The notes beneath the pieces are model-generated. The model searched no databases. It was not told the DNA's origin and saw only the letters and a program-made list of their open reading frames with translations. Position numbers and translations under genes: made by a program. A stretch of DNA of 43,748 nucleotides from CAVAWX01 sp963614215. Its GTDB lineage: Bacteria > Actinomycetota > Coriobacteriia > Coriobacteriales > QAMH01. Below are positions 1 to 7,464 of the stretch, piece by piece (the first letter of the stretch is position 1; the number at the start of each line of letters is the position of its first letter). Where the stretch lies: the NCBI GenBank assembly GCA_963614215.1, contig CAVECB010000015.1, positions 1 to 43,748 on the forward strand. The letters are read 5' to 3'.

Positions 1-55
1 GACGAAGAGGCCATAGTCGCCCACCTCTTCTCCCTCTACGCCACCCTCGCCTCCT
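1..55 (+). repeat. 55-bp direct repeat, copy A
   Basis: Bases 1-55 are identical to 2137-2191, and the match stops at base 56. The repeat probably extends left of the window. An exact 55-base match at the very start of the sequence could also reflect a contig edge, since 55 is a common assembler k-mer size. Confidence 0.85.
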
Positions 56-57
56 AA
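1..57 (+). CDS. 3' end of an unidentified gene cut by the window edge
   Basis: Frame 1 reads 18 codons ending HLFSLYATLAS and a TAA stop. The same codons with a TGA stop recur at 2137-2193, out of frame with the ATPase gene that overlaps them. Two copies in the same reading frame, each closed by a stop codon, suggest that this is genuine coding sequence whose 5' part lies before the window. The tail is too short to name a family. It could be the end of a second ATPase-type locus or of an unrelated host gene. Confidence 0.35.
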   Translation, partial: DEEAIVAHLFSLYATLAS

Positions 58-103
58 GCTGCCCTGCCCCGCCACCTAGTCCCGGGGGCAAAGGCGAGGT
101 GCG

Positions 104-196
104 TCAAAGATAGAGTAGCCGCGCTTGCTCTGCCGTTGCCTTCGGGATGGGCGAGCGCGCGAACGCCTCTGCGTCGTAGGACACTATCGCGTCCAC
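104..196 (-). CDS. possible 30-residue ORF overlapping the 3' end of the AbrB-like gene
   Basis: A GTG-initiated frame overlaps the last 13 bases of the AbrB-like gene and ends in TGA. The product is VDAIVSYDAEAF followed by ARSPIPKATAEQARLLYL. A GAAAGG sequence lies about 8 bases before the GTG. The composition looks protein-like rather than shadow-like. It could be a small partner protein, the remnant of a larger gene, or the true C-terminus of the AbrB-like protein after a frameshift. I do not recognise the family. Confidence 0.25.
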   Translation of the reverse strand: MDAIVSYDAEAFARSPIPKATAEQARLLYL

Positions 197-498
197 CTGC
201 AGGGCCTTTCGTTACGTGCCTCGTACAGGACCTCTTTGAAGCTTTTGTCCTGCGGCCAAGACGCGCCCGGCTTTTCGCGCTGGGAGACGAATTTTTGCAG
301 CTCGTCCCATGTCTGTGCCTTGCTCGCATCCGCATCCTCGATGCAGCTGATGGTGATGACGCCGGGGCGGGGGCATTGGACGGATACCTCGTCGCCGCCG
401 TTGAACCCGCCCGCCTTGCGTATGGCGGCGGGCACAATCACGCCGAGGCTGTTGCCAATCTGTCTGATCCGACTCTTTTCCGCGACAGCTTGCGCCAT
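184..498 (-). CDS. AbrB/MazE/SpoVT-type DNA-binding protein (antitoxin-like)
   Basis: The 104-residue product has the swapped-hairpin AbrB signature at its N-terminus (IRQIGNSLGVIVPAAIRKAG, then GGDEVSV, residues about 10-42). In MazE-type antitoxins this part dimerises and binds the operator. The remaining 60 residues would be the partner-binding tail. The ATG at 498 is preceded by a strong GAGGAGGGG Shine-Dalgarno sequence (501-509), which fixes the start. No MazF-like toxin is present in the window. The neighbour is a divergent AAA ATPase, so this may instead be a repressor of that gene. A perfect palindrome at 519-539 lies just upstream and is a likely autoregulatory operator. The fold assignment is secure; the antitoxin role is inferred. 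Confidence 0.75.
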   Translation of the reverse strand: MAQAVAEKSRIRQIGNSLGVIVPAAIRKAGGFNGGDEVSVQCPRPGVITISCIEDADASKAQTWDELQKFVSQREKPGASWPQDKSFKEVLYEARNERPCRWTR

Positions 499-518
499 GT
501 CCCCTCCTCAGACGTTGT

Positions 519-539
519 TATAACGTATTTAACGTTATA
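519..539. promoter_or_regulatory. perfect palindromic operator upstream of the AbrB-like gene
   Basis: Half-sites TATAACGT and ACGTTATA are separated by 5 bases. A partial extra half-site lies just to the left (ACGTTGTTATAACG). The AT-rich palindrome is 20 bases from the AbrB-like start codon, the usual place for an autoregulatory site of this family. Confidence 0.55.
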
Positions 540-649
540 CAGCAGCGTTCGCACCGAGGCTTGTTTTTCACAGGAGTCGCCCCGCCGCCCGCTCCGCCGT
601 GCGCCTCGGGCAAGACCTTTTCGAGGCTTGCATTCTGCAATCAAATATC

Positions 650-678
650 TTGAAGTGCGCCGCAGGGGTGTTTAAAAT
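650..678 (+). promoter_or_regulatory. putative promoter of the AAA ATPase gene
   Basis: TTGAAG (650-655), a 17-base spacer and TAAAAT (673-678) lie 47 bases before the ATPase start. The -10 box abuts the palindrome at 679-698, so a bound protein there would block transcription. Confidence 0.45.
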
Positions 679-698
679 ATAATGCAACGATGCATTAT
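679..698. promoter_or_regulatory. perfect palindrome between promoter and ATPase gene
   Basis: Half-sites ATAATGCA and TGCATTAT flank a 4-base spacer. It differs in sequence from the palindrome at 519-539, so the two sites may be read by different proteins. Its position over the expected transcription start suggests an operator. Confidence 0.5.
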
Positions 699-724
699 GC
701 AAGTGCGCATACAAGGAGGCAGCT

Positions 725-2152
725 ATGTTCGTGGGCAGAGACGAGGAGCTGACCCGTCTGGAGAAGCTCTATCGCACCGGCAGCTTCCAGATGGCGGTCG
801 TCTACGGGCGGCGGCGTGTCGGCAAGACGACGCTCGTGCACGAGTTTGCCAAGTCGAAGAAAACTCTGTTCTTCACCGCGCTCGACCAAGCCGACAAAGA
901 CAACCTTGCGGATTTCAGCACGCGGGTGTGGGAGTTTTTCGATATGCCCCAGGCGGCCTTCTTCGCTTCATGGGCAGACGCCTTCGACTTCCTCGCGAAA
1001 CAGGCGGAGCGTGAGCGTTTCATCCTCGTGTTCGACGAGTTTCCCTATGCCGCCGCGAGAAACAAGGCGCTTCCTTCCGTTTTGCAGACTTGCATAGACT
1101 CCAAGCTCAAGCAGGGCAAGCTCTTTTTGGTTTTGTGCGGGAGCAACCAGGGCTTCATGGAAAGCGAGGTCCTCGGGCGCAAGAGTCCGCTGTACGGGCG
1201 GCGCACCGCGCAACTCAAGATCGAGCCGCTGGGATACCTCGACGCCGCGAAGATGTTGCCGGGACTCGACGTGCAGGAGTGTTTTCGCTATTACGGCTGT
1301 TTCGGCGGCGTCCCCTACTATCTGGAGCAGGTCGACGCCGGGGCCCCGTTTTGGGAAAACGTCGCGGAGCAGTACTTCGACACGACGGGCTTTCTCTACG
1401 ACGAGCCCTACGGGCTGCTGCGTCAGGAATTCAACGAGCCGGCCCTTTATGCTTCGATTCTGCGGGCTGTCGCGGGGGGTGCGGGGCGGATGACGGAGAT
1501 ATCCGAGCAGACCGGAATCGCTCGCACCTCGCTTCCCCGCTACCTTAGTTCGTTGGCCGCGCTGGGGATCGTCGAACGCGCGGTGCCCTTCGGCGAGAAT
1601 CCCGCCACCTCGAAGCGAGCTATCTACCGCATCGAGGATGCCTGCTATGATTTTTGGTTCGCGTTCGTGATGCCGCGGGTCTCCGAAATCGAGCAGGGAC
1701 TCGGGCGGGCGGCGGCCAAGGCCATCGGCGACGCGCGCCTGGACACCTACCTCGGCAAGCGCTTCGAACGCTTGTGCGCGGAGTGGCTCGTCGCGCAGGC
1801 TAAGGCTGAGGCGTTGCCCATCGCGGCGACGAGCGTCGGCTCTTGGTGGGGGACCAACCCCGCGCTGCGCGAGCAAGACGACATCGACGTGCTTGCGGCG
1901 GATACATCGGGCAAACGGATGCTGATCGCCGAATGCAAGTACCGCGAATCCTTCGACGAGAGCGAGGCGTTCGCGAAGCTGGAGGCGCGGCGCGACCTCG
2001 TGAAAGGCTACGAGACGGTCGCGGAGTATCTCTTCAGCAAACGGACGCTCTCCGATGCGACGTTGGCGAAGATTGCGCAAGACCCACGGCGCGCGAGTAT
2101 CAGCCTGGCGCAGATGTACGCGTCTCCTTCAACGGCGACGAAGAGGCCATAG
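725..2152 (+). CDS. AAA-family ATPase with winged helix and C-terminal nuclease-like (DUF234-type) domain
   Basis: The 475-residue product begins MFVGRDEEL, the usual start of archaeal-type/SWACOS ATPases. Walker A is GRRRVGKTT (residues 28-36) and Walker B is ILVFDEF (about 100-106). A winged-helix segment follows at about 255-290 (MTEISEQTGIARTSLPRYL). The C-terminal part has DDIDVLA (about 386) and AECKY (about 402-406), matching the D...ExK core of PD-(D/E)XK nucleases as in DUF234 proteins. The gene starts at ATG after AAGGAGG. The family is common in accessory regions, with a proposed but poorly tested role in DNA or defence functions. Its natural end appears to be near ISLAQMYA; the last nine residues are read out of frame from the 55-bp repeat, so the 3' end looks rearranged. 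Confidence 0.8.
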   Translation: MFVGRDEELTRLEKLYRTGSFQMAVVYGRRRVGKTTLVHEFAKSKKTLFFTALDQADKDNLADFSTRVWEFFDMPQAAFFASWADAFDFLAKQAERERFILVFDEFPYAAARNKALPSVLQTCIDSKLKQGKLFLVLCGSNQGFMESEVLGRKSPLYGRRTAQLKIEPLGYLDAAKMLPGLDVQECFRYYGCFGGVPYYLEQVDAGAPFWENVAEQYFDTTGFLYDEPYGLLRQEFNEPALYASILRAVAGGAGRMTEISEQTGIARTSLPRYLSSLAALGIVERAVPFGENPATSKRAIYRIEDACYDFWFAFVMPRVSEIEQGLGRAAAKAIGDARLDTYLGKRFERLCAEWLVAQAKAEALPIAATSVGSWWGTNPALREQDDIDVLAADTSGKRMLIAECKYRESFDESEAFAKLEARRDLVKGYETVAEYLFSKRTLSDATLAKIAQDPRRASISLAQMYASPSTATKRP

Positions 2153-2191
2153 TCGCCCACCTCTTCTCCCTCTACGCCACCCTCGCCTCCT
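2137..2191 (+). repeat. 55-bp direct repeat, copy B
   Basis: Identical to bases 1-55. It contains the ATPase stop codon in one frame and, in another, the peptide tail HLFSLYATLAS closed by TGA at 2191-2193. The AbrB/ATPase pair lies exactly between the two copies. Confidence 0.85.
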
Positions 2192-2229
2192 GAGCCGCGC
2201 CGCGCAAATTCACCCATTCACGTCAACAT

Positions 2230-2263
2230 GCAATTTTGAAATGATTAGTGAATTTTGACGCGA
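2230..2263 (+). repeat. 34-bp direct repeat, left copy
   Basis: Perfectly identical to 7402-7435. The AT-rich core holds two copies of AATTTTGA separated by 11 bases. The pair of repeats brackets the regulator/ribokinase/nucleoside hydrolase/MFS cassette. It could be an attachment-type junction, a dispersed repeat or a regulator binding site. Confidence 0.9.
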
Positions 2264-2282
2264 TTGCTGACATGATTATGAC
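2255..2282 (+). promoter_or_regulatory. putative promoter of the AlbA_2 regulator gene
   Basis: TTGACG (2255-2260), a 16-base spacer and TATGAC (2277-2282). The -35 box is the right end of the 34-bp repeat, so a protein binding that repeat would control this promoter. Confidence 0.4.
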
Positions 2283-2335
2283 GGGAAAAGGTAGACTGCG
2301 GGCAAGAAACGGGAACGAGAGAAACGGAGGCGCCC

Positions 2336-3847
2336 GTGAAAGCCGAACAGTTCGACATCGCTGAATTCGTCGAGATCGCCAGAAAAATCGGCAGCGATAC
2401 GTCGGACGTAGAGGTGAAGTCGGCTGCGATGGGCATGCCCAAGAGCATCGTCGAGACGATATCGGCTTTTGCGAACAGCTCGGGCGGCATCATCGTGTGC
2501 GGCCTTTCCGAAAAAGACGGCTTTTCTCCGGCGTCTGGATTCAACGCGAAGAAAATCTCCGAGGCGCTCTCCCAGGCATGCGCGGACAAGATGGAGCCGC
2601 CCGTCCGCGTCGATGTGCACATAGCGGAGTTCGAAGGGGCTTTGGTCGCCGTCGCCTCGATTCCGGAGACGGAGCCGTTTCAAAAGCCCTGCTATGTAAA
2701 GGCACGAGGCCCATACGATGGCTCTTTTTTCAGAACGGGAGAAGGCGATAGGAAGCTTTCCCGCTACGAGGTTGATCGTCTGACTGAAGATCGCCGGCAG
2801 CCGCGCCACGACGCCCAAGTGGTCGACTGCGCAAGCAGCTCGGAGCTCGACCCCGAGCTTGTGGCAGGCTTTTTGGTGCGCGAGAGGGCCGCCTCGCCGC
2901 GTGTTTTCTCGGGTCTTTCCGACGAGGACGCTCTCCTCACCATGGGAGTGCTGGGGCAAGGCGCGGACGGCGAAGTCAGGCCCACCCTGGCCGGCCTTAT
3001 GGCGCTCGGGCGGCATCCGCAAAAGCACTTCCCGCGTGCCAATGTCACGTTTGCCGCGTTTCCCAGCACGTCGAAAGAAGACCTGGCTGAAGACGGGGCA
3101 AGATTCCTTGACTCGAAGACCATCATCGGGCCTGTCCCCGTCATGGTGGCGGAGACGCTTTCAGCAGTGCGGAGAAACATGAAGACGGCCTCGTACGTCG
3201 ACGGCGGCTCGCGGCGCGACATTCCCGAGTATCCGCAGGTCGCGATTCGCGAGGCTGTGGCAAACGCGCTCATGCATCGCGATTACTCGCCCGAGGGGAT
3301 TGGTTCGCAGGTGCAGGTGAACATGTACGCCGACCGTCTGGAAATCGTCAGCCCCGGCGGCCTGTTCGGCACGGTGACAGTCGACAATATCGGCACGTAT
3401 GGCGCATCGGCGAGCCGCAACCAGTACCTTTCGCGCATTCTCGAGAGCGCGCCGTACCCGGCGGGGTATCCGGAGACGGGTTATGTCGTCGAGAACAAGG
3501 GGACGGGATTTGCGCAAATCCAGATGGCGCTCAGGGAGTGCGGGATGGAACCCGCCGTGCCCAAGGACAGCCTCTCGCTGTTCGTGGTGACGATGAGAAA
3601 ACGGGCAGGCGGCTCCGTTGCCGGCAGCGTTGTGCAGCTGAAAGAGAGAAAGGAGAAGGGGCGGGGGAGTGCGGACACGGTCTTGGACGCGGTTCGCGCG
3701 AGCGGGTCCATATCCACCTCCGAGGCGGCTGAGTTGCTCGGGGTGTCGGCAGCGACCGCCTACCGTAGGATAAAAGAGATGGTCGGCAGGGGCGTGCTGA
3801 AGCCGACTGGGCGCCGGGGGCGTTCGACGAGGTACGTGCAGGGATGA
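2336..3847 (+). CDS. AlbA_2 / HATPase_c_4 / HTH transcriptional regulator
   Basis: The 503-residue protein has an N-terminal AlbA_2 (Schlafen-like) domain, with DVEVKSAA and IVETISAFANSSGGIIVCG at about residues 24-60. A GHKL-type ATPase segment lies at about 300-345 (REAVANALMHRDYS and IVSPGGLFG). A C-terminal helix-turn-helix occupies about 455-500 (ISTSEAAELLGVSAATAYRR). This is the standard layout of the ATP-binding 'putative DNA-binding' regulators found beside many accessory genes. Translation starts at GTG, six bases after GGAGG. It lies upstream of the nucleoside operon in the same direction, with 104 bases between, so it may control that operon. That link rests on position only, and its ligand is unknown. 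Confidence 0.8.
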   Translation: MKAEQFDIAEFVEIARKIGSDTSDVEVKSAAMGMPKSIVETISAFANSSGGIIVCGLSEKDGFSPASGFNAKKISEALSQACADKMEPPVRVDVHIAEFEGALVAVASIPETEPFQKPCYVKARGPYDGSFFRTGEGDRKLSRYEVDRLTEDRRQPRHDAQVVDCASSSELDPELVAGFLVRERAASPRVFSGLSDEDALLTMGVLGQGADGEVRPTLAGLMALGRHPQKHFPRANVTFAAFPSTSKEDLAEDGARFLDSKTIIGPVPVMVAETLSAVRRNMKTASYVDGGSRRDIPEYPQVAIREAVANALMHRDYSPEGIGSQVQVNMYADRLEIVSPGGLFGTVTVDNIGTYGASASRNQYLSRILESAPYPAGYPETGYVVENKGTGFAQIQMALRECGMEPAVPKDSLSLFVVTMRKRAGGSVAGSVVQLKERKEKGRGSADTVLDAVRASGSISTSEAAELLGVSAATAYRRIKEMVGRGVLKPTGRRGRSTRYVQG

Positions 3848-3886
3848 GCGGGGAAGGGGCTTTCGCCGCTTTGCCGTGCGGCACCG

Positions 3887-3892
3887 TATAAT
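3887..3892 (+). promoter_or_regulatory. -10 box candidate of the nucleoside operon
   Basis: TATAAT lies 60 bases before the ribokinase start, with no convincing -35 at the normal distance. Just upstream is the short dyad GTGC-G-GCAC (3877-3885), which may bind a regulator. Confidence 0.4.
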
Positions 3893-3900
3893 GGCAGCCG

Positions 3901-3940
3901 ACGACAGTCGAGACAGACCGAGACAGACCGAGACAAACGA
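3901..3940 (+). repeat. four degenerate 10-bp tandem repeats in the ribokinase leader
   Basis: The units are ACGACAGTCG, AGACAGACCG, AGACAGACCG and AGACAAACGA. They fill the space between the -10 candidate and the ribosome-binding region. One turn of helix per unit suits cooperative binding of a regulator along one face, but no function is proven. Confidence 0.6.
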
Positions 3941-3951
3941 AGCAGGCTTGC

Positions 3952-4869
3952 ATGAGGGTTCTTGTTTTTGGTTCAGCCAATATCGACCGCACCTACCAAG
4001 TAGATCATTTCGCAAATGCCATGGAGACCGTTTCCGCAGGCAAAATGGAATCGTTTTGCGGGGGAAAGGGCTTCAACCAAGCGATTGCGTTTGCGCGTGC
4101 AGGAAGCAACGTCCATTTTGCCGGCGCGGTCGGCAACGACGGCAAACCGCTGATCGACACCCTGGAAAAAGAGGGCATCGGCATCGAGCACTTGAAGGAG
4201 ACGAGCGAGCCGAGCGGCCATGCGATAATCCAGGTCACACCGGACGGTCAGAACAGCATCATCATCCTGGCGGGCGCAAACGCGTCGGTTACGCACGAAG
4301 ACGTGGACAGGGTGCTCGCCTCTTTCGCAAAGGGAACCCTCGTGGTTCTCCAAAACGAGATCTCGAGTGTCGATTACATCATCGAGCAGGCAAAAGAGCG
4401 CGAAATGCTCGTTGCCCTGAACCCGTCACCCTTTAACGAGAGGATCGATTTGTATGATTTTTCGAAAGTCGACTACATTCTCGTAAACGAGGTCGAGGCG
4501 GCATTTCTGAGCGGATGTTTTGAGGTTGAGGGCATGGCCGACGCAGTCCATAAAAAATACCCCGGCGCAAACGTCGTCTTGACGCTCGGGGGCAAAGGTT
4601 CTGTTTTCGTGGGCAAAGACGGTGCGACCCTCGTGTCCGGAGTGCTTCGGACTGATGTGGTCGACACGACTGCGGCGGGCGACACGTACACGGGGTTCTT
4701 CCTTTCGAAAATCCTCGAGACGAAAGATGCGAAGGCGGCTTTGAGAAATGCCGCGATCGCGAGCGGGTTGGCGGTTTCGCGCTCCGGTGCGTCGCAATCC
4801 ATCCCCACTTTCGAGGAGGTGGAAAAGGCGCGCGATTCAGAACTGACAAGGTTTTCGTATTCTTTCTAA
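3952..4869 (+). CDS. rbsK: ribokinase (PfkB family)
   Basis: The 305-residue product is a PfkB carbohydrate kinase of ribokinase length. It has the glycine-rich signature FCGGKGFNQAIAFARAG (about residues 35-52), the NPSPF segment, LTLGGKGS, and the second PfkB signature DTTAAGDTYTGFF at about 238-250 with the catalytic Asp. It would phosphorylate ribose released by the nucleoside hydrolase encoded next, giving ribose 5-phosphate for the pentose phosphate pathway. The ATG at 3952 follows GCAGG. It is the first gene of a three-gene operon, with 10 bases to the next gene. Ribokinase is the best reading given the neighbour, but a nucleoside kinase of the same family cannot be excluded. Confidence 0.85.
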   Translation: MRVLVFGSANIDRTYQVDHFANAMETVSAGKMESFCGGKGFNQAIAFARAGSNVHFAGAVGNDGKPLIDTLEKEGIGIEHLKETSEPSGHAIIQVTPDGQNSIIILAGANASVTHEDVDRVLASFAKGTLVVLQNEISSVDYIIEQAKEREMLVALNPSPFNERIDLYDFSKVDYILVNEVEAAFLSGCFEVEGMADAVHKKYPGANVVLTLGGKGSVFVGKDGATLVSGVLRTDVVDTTAAGDTYTGFFLSKILETKDAKAALRNAAIASGLAVSRSGASQSIPTFEEVEKARDSELTRFSYSF

Positions 4870-4879
4870 GGAGGTAACC

Positions 4880-5821
4880 ATGCCCATCAACATCATTCAT
4901 GACTGCGACCCAGGGCACGACGACGCCGTGGCGATGCTGCTCGCGATAGGCAATCCGGAGATAAACCTTTTAGGGGTCACGACCGTCGGCGGAAACCAGA
5001 GTCTCGACAAGGTGACCTACAACGCCCGTGCGATTCTCACGATGGCAGGAGTCGACGATGTCCCGGTATGTGCGGGCTGCGACCGCCCGCTGATCAGAGA
5101 CCTCGAAATCGCGGCCTCGATTCACGGCGAAACCGGTCTTGACGGCGTCGAGCTGCCCGAGCCGACCGTGCCCCTCCAAGACATGCACGCAGCCAACTTC
5201 ATCGTCAAGACGATTATGGAAAACGAGCCGAAAACCGTGACGATCGTCCCGACCGGCCCTCTGACAAACATCGCGATGGCAGCCCGCCTAGAACCGAGGA
5301 TTGTCGAGCGCGTGAAGGAGATAGTCCTCATGGGCGGCGGCTACAACACGGGCAACTGGAGTCCCGTCGCGGAGTTCAACGTGAAAATCGACCCCGAAGC
5401 CGCCCACATCGTCTTCAATGAACCGTGGAAGGTCACGATGGTTGGGCTCGATTTGAGCCATCAGGCTCTCTGCACCCCGGAAGTCCAAAGCAGGATTGAG
5501 GAAATCGGAACGCCTCTCGCGCACTTCGTGTCGGGGCTCATGGACTTCTTCAGGCTGACCTACCGGCAAAACCAGGACTTCGTCGACCCTCCGGTGCACG
5601 ACCCGTGCCCGGTCGCCTACCTCATCGACCCAAGCGTTATCAAGACGAGGCGTTGCCCCGTGACTGTCGAGATCCACGGGACCGAGACCCTCGGTATGAC
5701 GGTTGCGGACTTGCGCGGCCCTGAGCCTCCCGAAGACGAGTGCCATACCCAGGTCGCGACAAAACTCGACTTTGACAAATTCTGGAATCTGATAATAGAC
5801 GCCGTCAAGGCAATCGGCTAG
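4880..5821 (+). CDS. nucleoside hydrolase (inosine-uridine preferring, Rih type)
   Basis: The 313-residue product carries the family hallmark HDCDPGHDDAVAMLLA (residues 7-22), whose aspartates bind calcium. It also has PTGPLTNIAMA (about 119), the EFNVKIDPEAA segment (about 168) and VHDPCPVAYL with the conserved His-Asp (about 239). These enzymes cut the N-glycosidic bond of ribonucleosides to give free base and ribose in the cytoplasm. Translation begins after an ideal AAGGAGGT overlapping the ribokinase stop region, so the two are probably coupled. Whether it prefers pyrimidine or purine nucleosides cannot be read from the sequence with confidence. Confidence 0.92.
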   Translation: MPINIIHDCDPGHDDAVAMLLAIGNPEINLLGVTTVGGNQSLDKVTYNARAILTMAGVDDVPVCAGCDRPLIRDLEIAASIHGETGLDGVELPEPTVPLQDMHAANFIVKTIMENEPKTVTIVPTGPLTNIAMAARLEPRIVERVKEIVLMGGGYNTGNWSPVAEFNVKIDPEAAHIVFNEPWKVTMVGLDLSHQALCTPEVQSRIEEIGTPLAHFVSGLMDFFRLTYRQNQDFVDPPVHDPCPVAYLIDPSVIKTRRCPVTVEIHGTETLGMTVADLRGPEPPEDECHTQVATKLDFDKFWNLIIDAVKAIG

Positions 5822-5839
5822 AAAGGCTGTTCACAACAA

Positions 5840-7243
5840 ATGGCACATGGAAAAACCCTGGACCGGGGCGGCAAATCGATCATTGCGCTCATGGTCGCGC
5901 TCCTCGTCGCGATTTTCGCGTTTCAGCTCAACTCCTCGATGCTCACGCCCGCCCTTGTCCAGATGCAGGCAGAGCTTGGCGCGACGGCCGTCGAAATCGG
6001 GAACACCCAAACCGTGTTCTTCACGGCATGCGCTATCTTCTCACTGTTCTTACCGCGCCTAGCAGACCATCTGGGTAGGCGAAAAGTCCTCATGGGGATG
6101 CTCGCGATCACGGCTCTCGGCTGCATTGTCAGTGCGATGGCCTCGAACATAACCGTGTTGCTCGTCGGGCGGGTCATGCAGGGGGTGGCCGGCCCTGTTG
6201 TCCCGATGTGCCTCATCATGCTTCGCCATAAGGTGGCCGAGGACAGGAAATACGCAAAGCTGATGGCGGTCTTGACTTCGGTGAACGGGGGGATCGCCGG
6301 CGTCGATGCGCTGCTGGGGGGCTGGCTTGCAAGCGCGTTCGGGTTTCGCTCGGTGTTTCTGACGATGGCGGGCGTGGCGGTTGCTGCGGTCGTCTTGGTG
6401 CTGTTTTTCTCAGAGGAAAGCAAGCTGGAGGAATCGGTTCACGTCGACGTCGCCGGGATGGTCACACTCAGCATCGCGTTTCTCGCGGTCTACCTTGCGA
6501 TCAACGAGCTGCAACAGGCAACGCTGCGGCCTGCCGTCGTGGCCGGTCTTGTCGTCGTGGCGGCTGTGTTCTTCGTCATCTTTTGGAATGTCGAGAAGAA
6601 AAAAAGCGACCCGATGGTGTCGACGAAATACCTCAAGCAGCGCAGGACCTGGGCGCTTTTGGCCACGACGCTCCTCACGATGATGGGTGTTTTCGCGATC
6701 ATGAACGGCGTGGTTCCCGCAATTGCCCAAGACCCCGAAATGGGAATCGGGCTCGGAGCAGATGTCGTCAGCTTCGCAACCCTTACCCCTTACGCGCTGA
6801 TCGGTCTCGTTTTCGGGCCGATAGCCGGCGTCTTGGCGTCGAAATTCGGCTACCACGCGGTCTTGAAAGGCGGCCTGGTCGTGAGCATAGCCGGCGTCGT
6901 GTGCGGGGCCGTCCTGTTGGCGAGCCCCTCGGTTCCGTCAATCGTCGGCATCAGCGTCGTCCTCGGCTTCTCGTATGCTGGATGTGCGAACATCATGTTG
7001 AACGGCCTTGGAATCGTGCTGTCCCCCAAGGACAACGCCGGTTATCTTCCCGGAATGAACGCCGGGGCTTTCAACTTGGGCGCAGGGCTTTCCTACGCTT
7101 TGCTCTACTCGGTGATGAACGCGTTCACTCTGTCGGCAGGGCCGTCGACCGGGTACGCGGCCTCGTTCATCGCAGGTGCGATCATCCTTTGCTTGGCTCT
7201 TGCGATGTCGTTTGCCATCCCGAAACCAAAGGATTGCGAGTAG
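5840..7243 (+). CDS. MFS transporter, probably for nucleosides
   Basis: A 467-residue polytopic protein with the Major Facilitator loop motif ADHLGRRKVL (about residues 75-84) between helices 2 and 3. The spacing of hydrophobic segments resembles the DHA2/14-helix drug-proton antiporter branch, but no resistance context exists here. It starts 18 bases after the nucleoside hydrolase stop and is closed by a strong terminator whose stem includes its last codons. As the last gene of the operon it most simply supplies the nucleoside substrate to the hydrolase and ribokinase. Export of the freed base is an alternative. The transporter call is firm; the substrate is inferred from neighbours. Confidence 0.8.
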   Translation: MAHGKTLDRGGKSIIALMVALLVAIFAFQLNSSMLTPALVQMQAELGATAVEIGNTQTVFFTACAIFSLFLPRLADHLGRRKVLMGMLAITALGCIVSAMASNITVLLVGRVMQGVAGPVVPMCLIMLRHKVAEDRKYAKLMAVLTSVNGGIAGVDALLGGWLASAFGFRSVFLTMAGVAVAAVVLVLFFSEESKLEESVHVDVAGMVTLSIAFLAVYLAINELQQATLRPAVVAGLVVVAAVFFVIFWNVEKKKSDPMVSTKYLKQRRTWALLATTLLTMMGVFAIMNGVVPAIAQDPEMGIGLGADVVSFATLTPYALIGLVFGPIAGVLASKFGYHAVLKGGLVVSIAGVVCGAVLLASPSVPSIVGISVVLGFSYAGCANIMLNGLGIVLSPKDNAGYLPGMNAGAFNLGAGLSYALLYSVMNAFTLSAGPSTGYAASFIAGAIILCLALAMSFAIPKPKDCE

Positions 7244-7256
7244 CCTTTGGTTTTTT
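7223..7256 (+). terminator. intrinsic terminator of the nucleoside operon
   Basis: AAACCAAAGG and CCTTTGGTTT form a perfect 10-bp stem and run into six T's. The MFS stop codon lies in the 11-base loop. Confidence 0.9.
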
Positions 7257-7401
7257 CGCGACTGCCTTCGAGATGGGCGGCGGGCCGCACCTGCCGGCTG
7301 GTGAAGGGCAGATAGCCCCCCGACCCTTCACCTCCCTATGCCGCCCCGCCGCCCGATGCGACGCAAAGCGCTCGAATGGCTTCGCATATTTATGTCATCT
7401 G

Positions 7402-7435
7402 GCAATTTTGAAATGATTAGTGAATTTTGACGCGA
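7402..7435 (+). repeat. 34-bp direct repeat, right copy
   Basis: Perfect copy of 2230-2263, 146 bases after the terminator of the nucleoside operon. Unlike the left copy it is not followed by a -10-like box. Confidence 0.9.
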
Positions 7436-7460
7436 ATGTGCGCGAATGTGCGCGAATGCA
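7431..7460 (+). repeat. three tandem 10-bp units next to the right 34-bp repeat
   Basis: CGCGAATGTG, CGCGAATGTG and CGCGAATGCA, the first overlapping the last five bases of the 34-bp repeat. The left copy of the repeat has no such extension. Confidence 0.75.
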
Positions 7461-7464
7461 CGGG

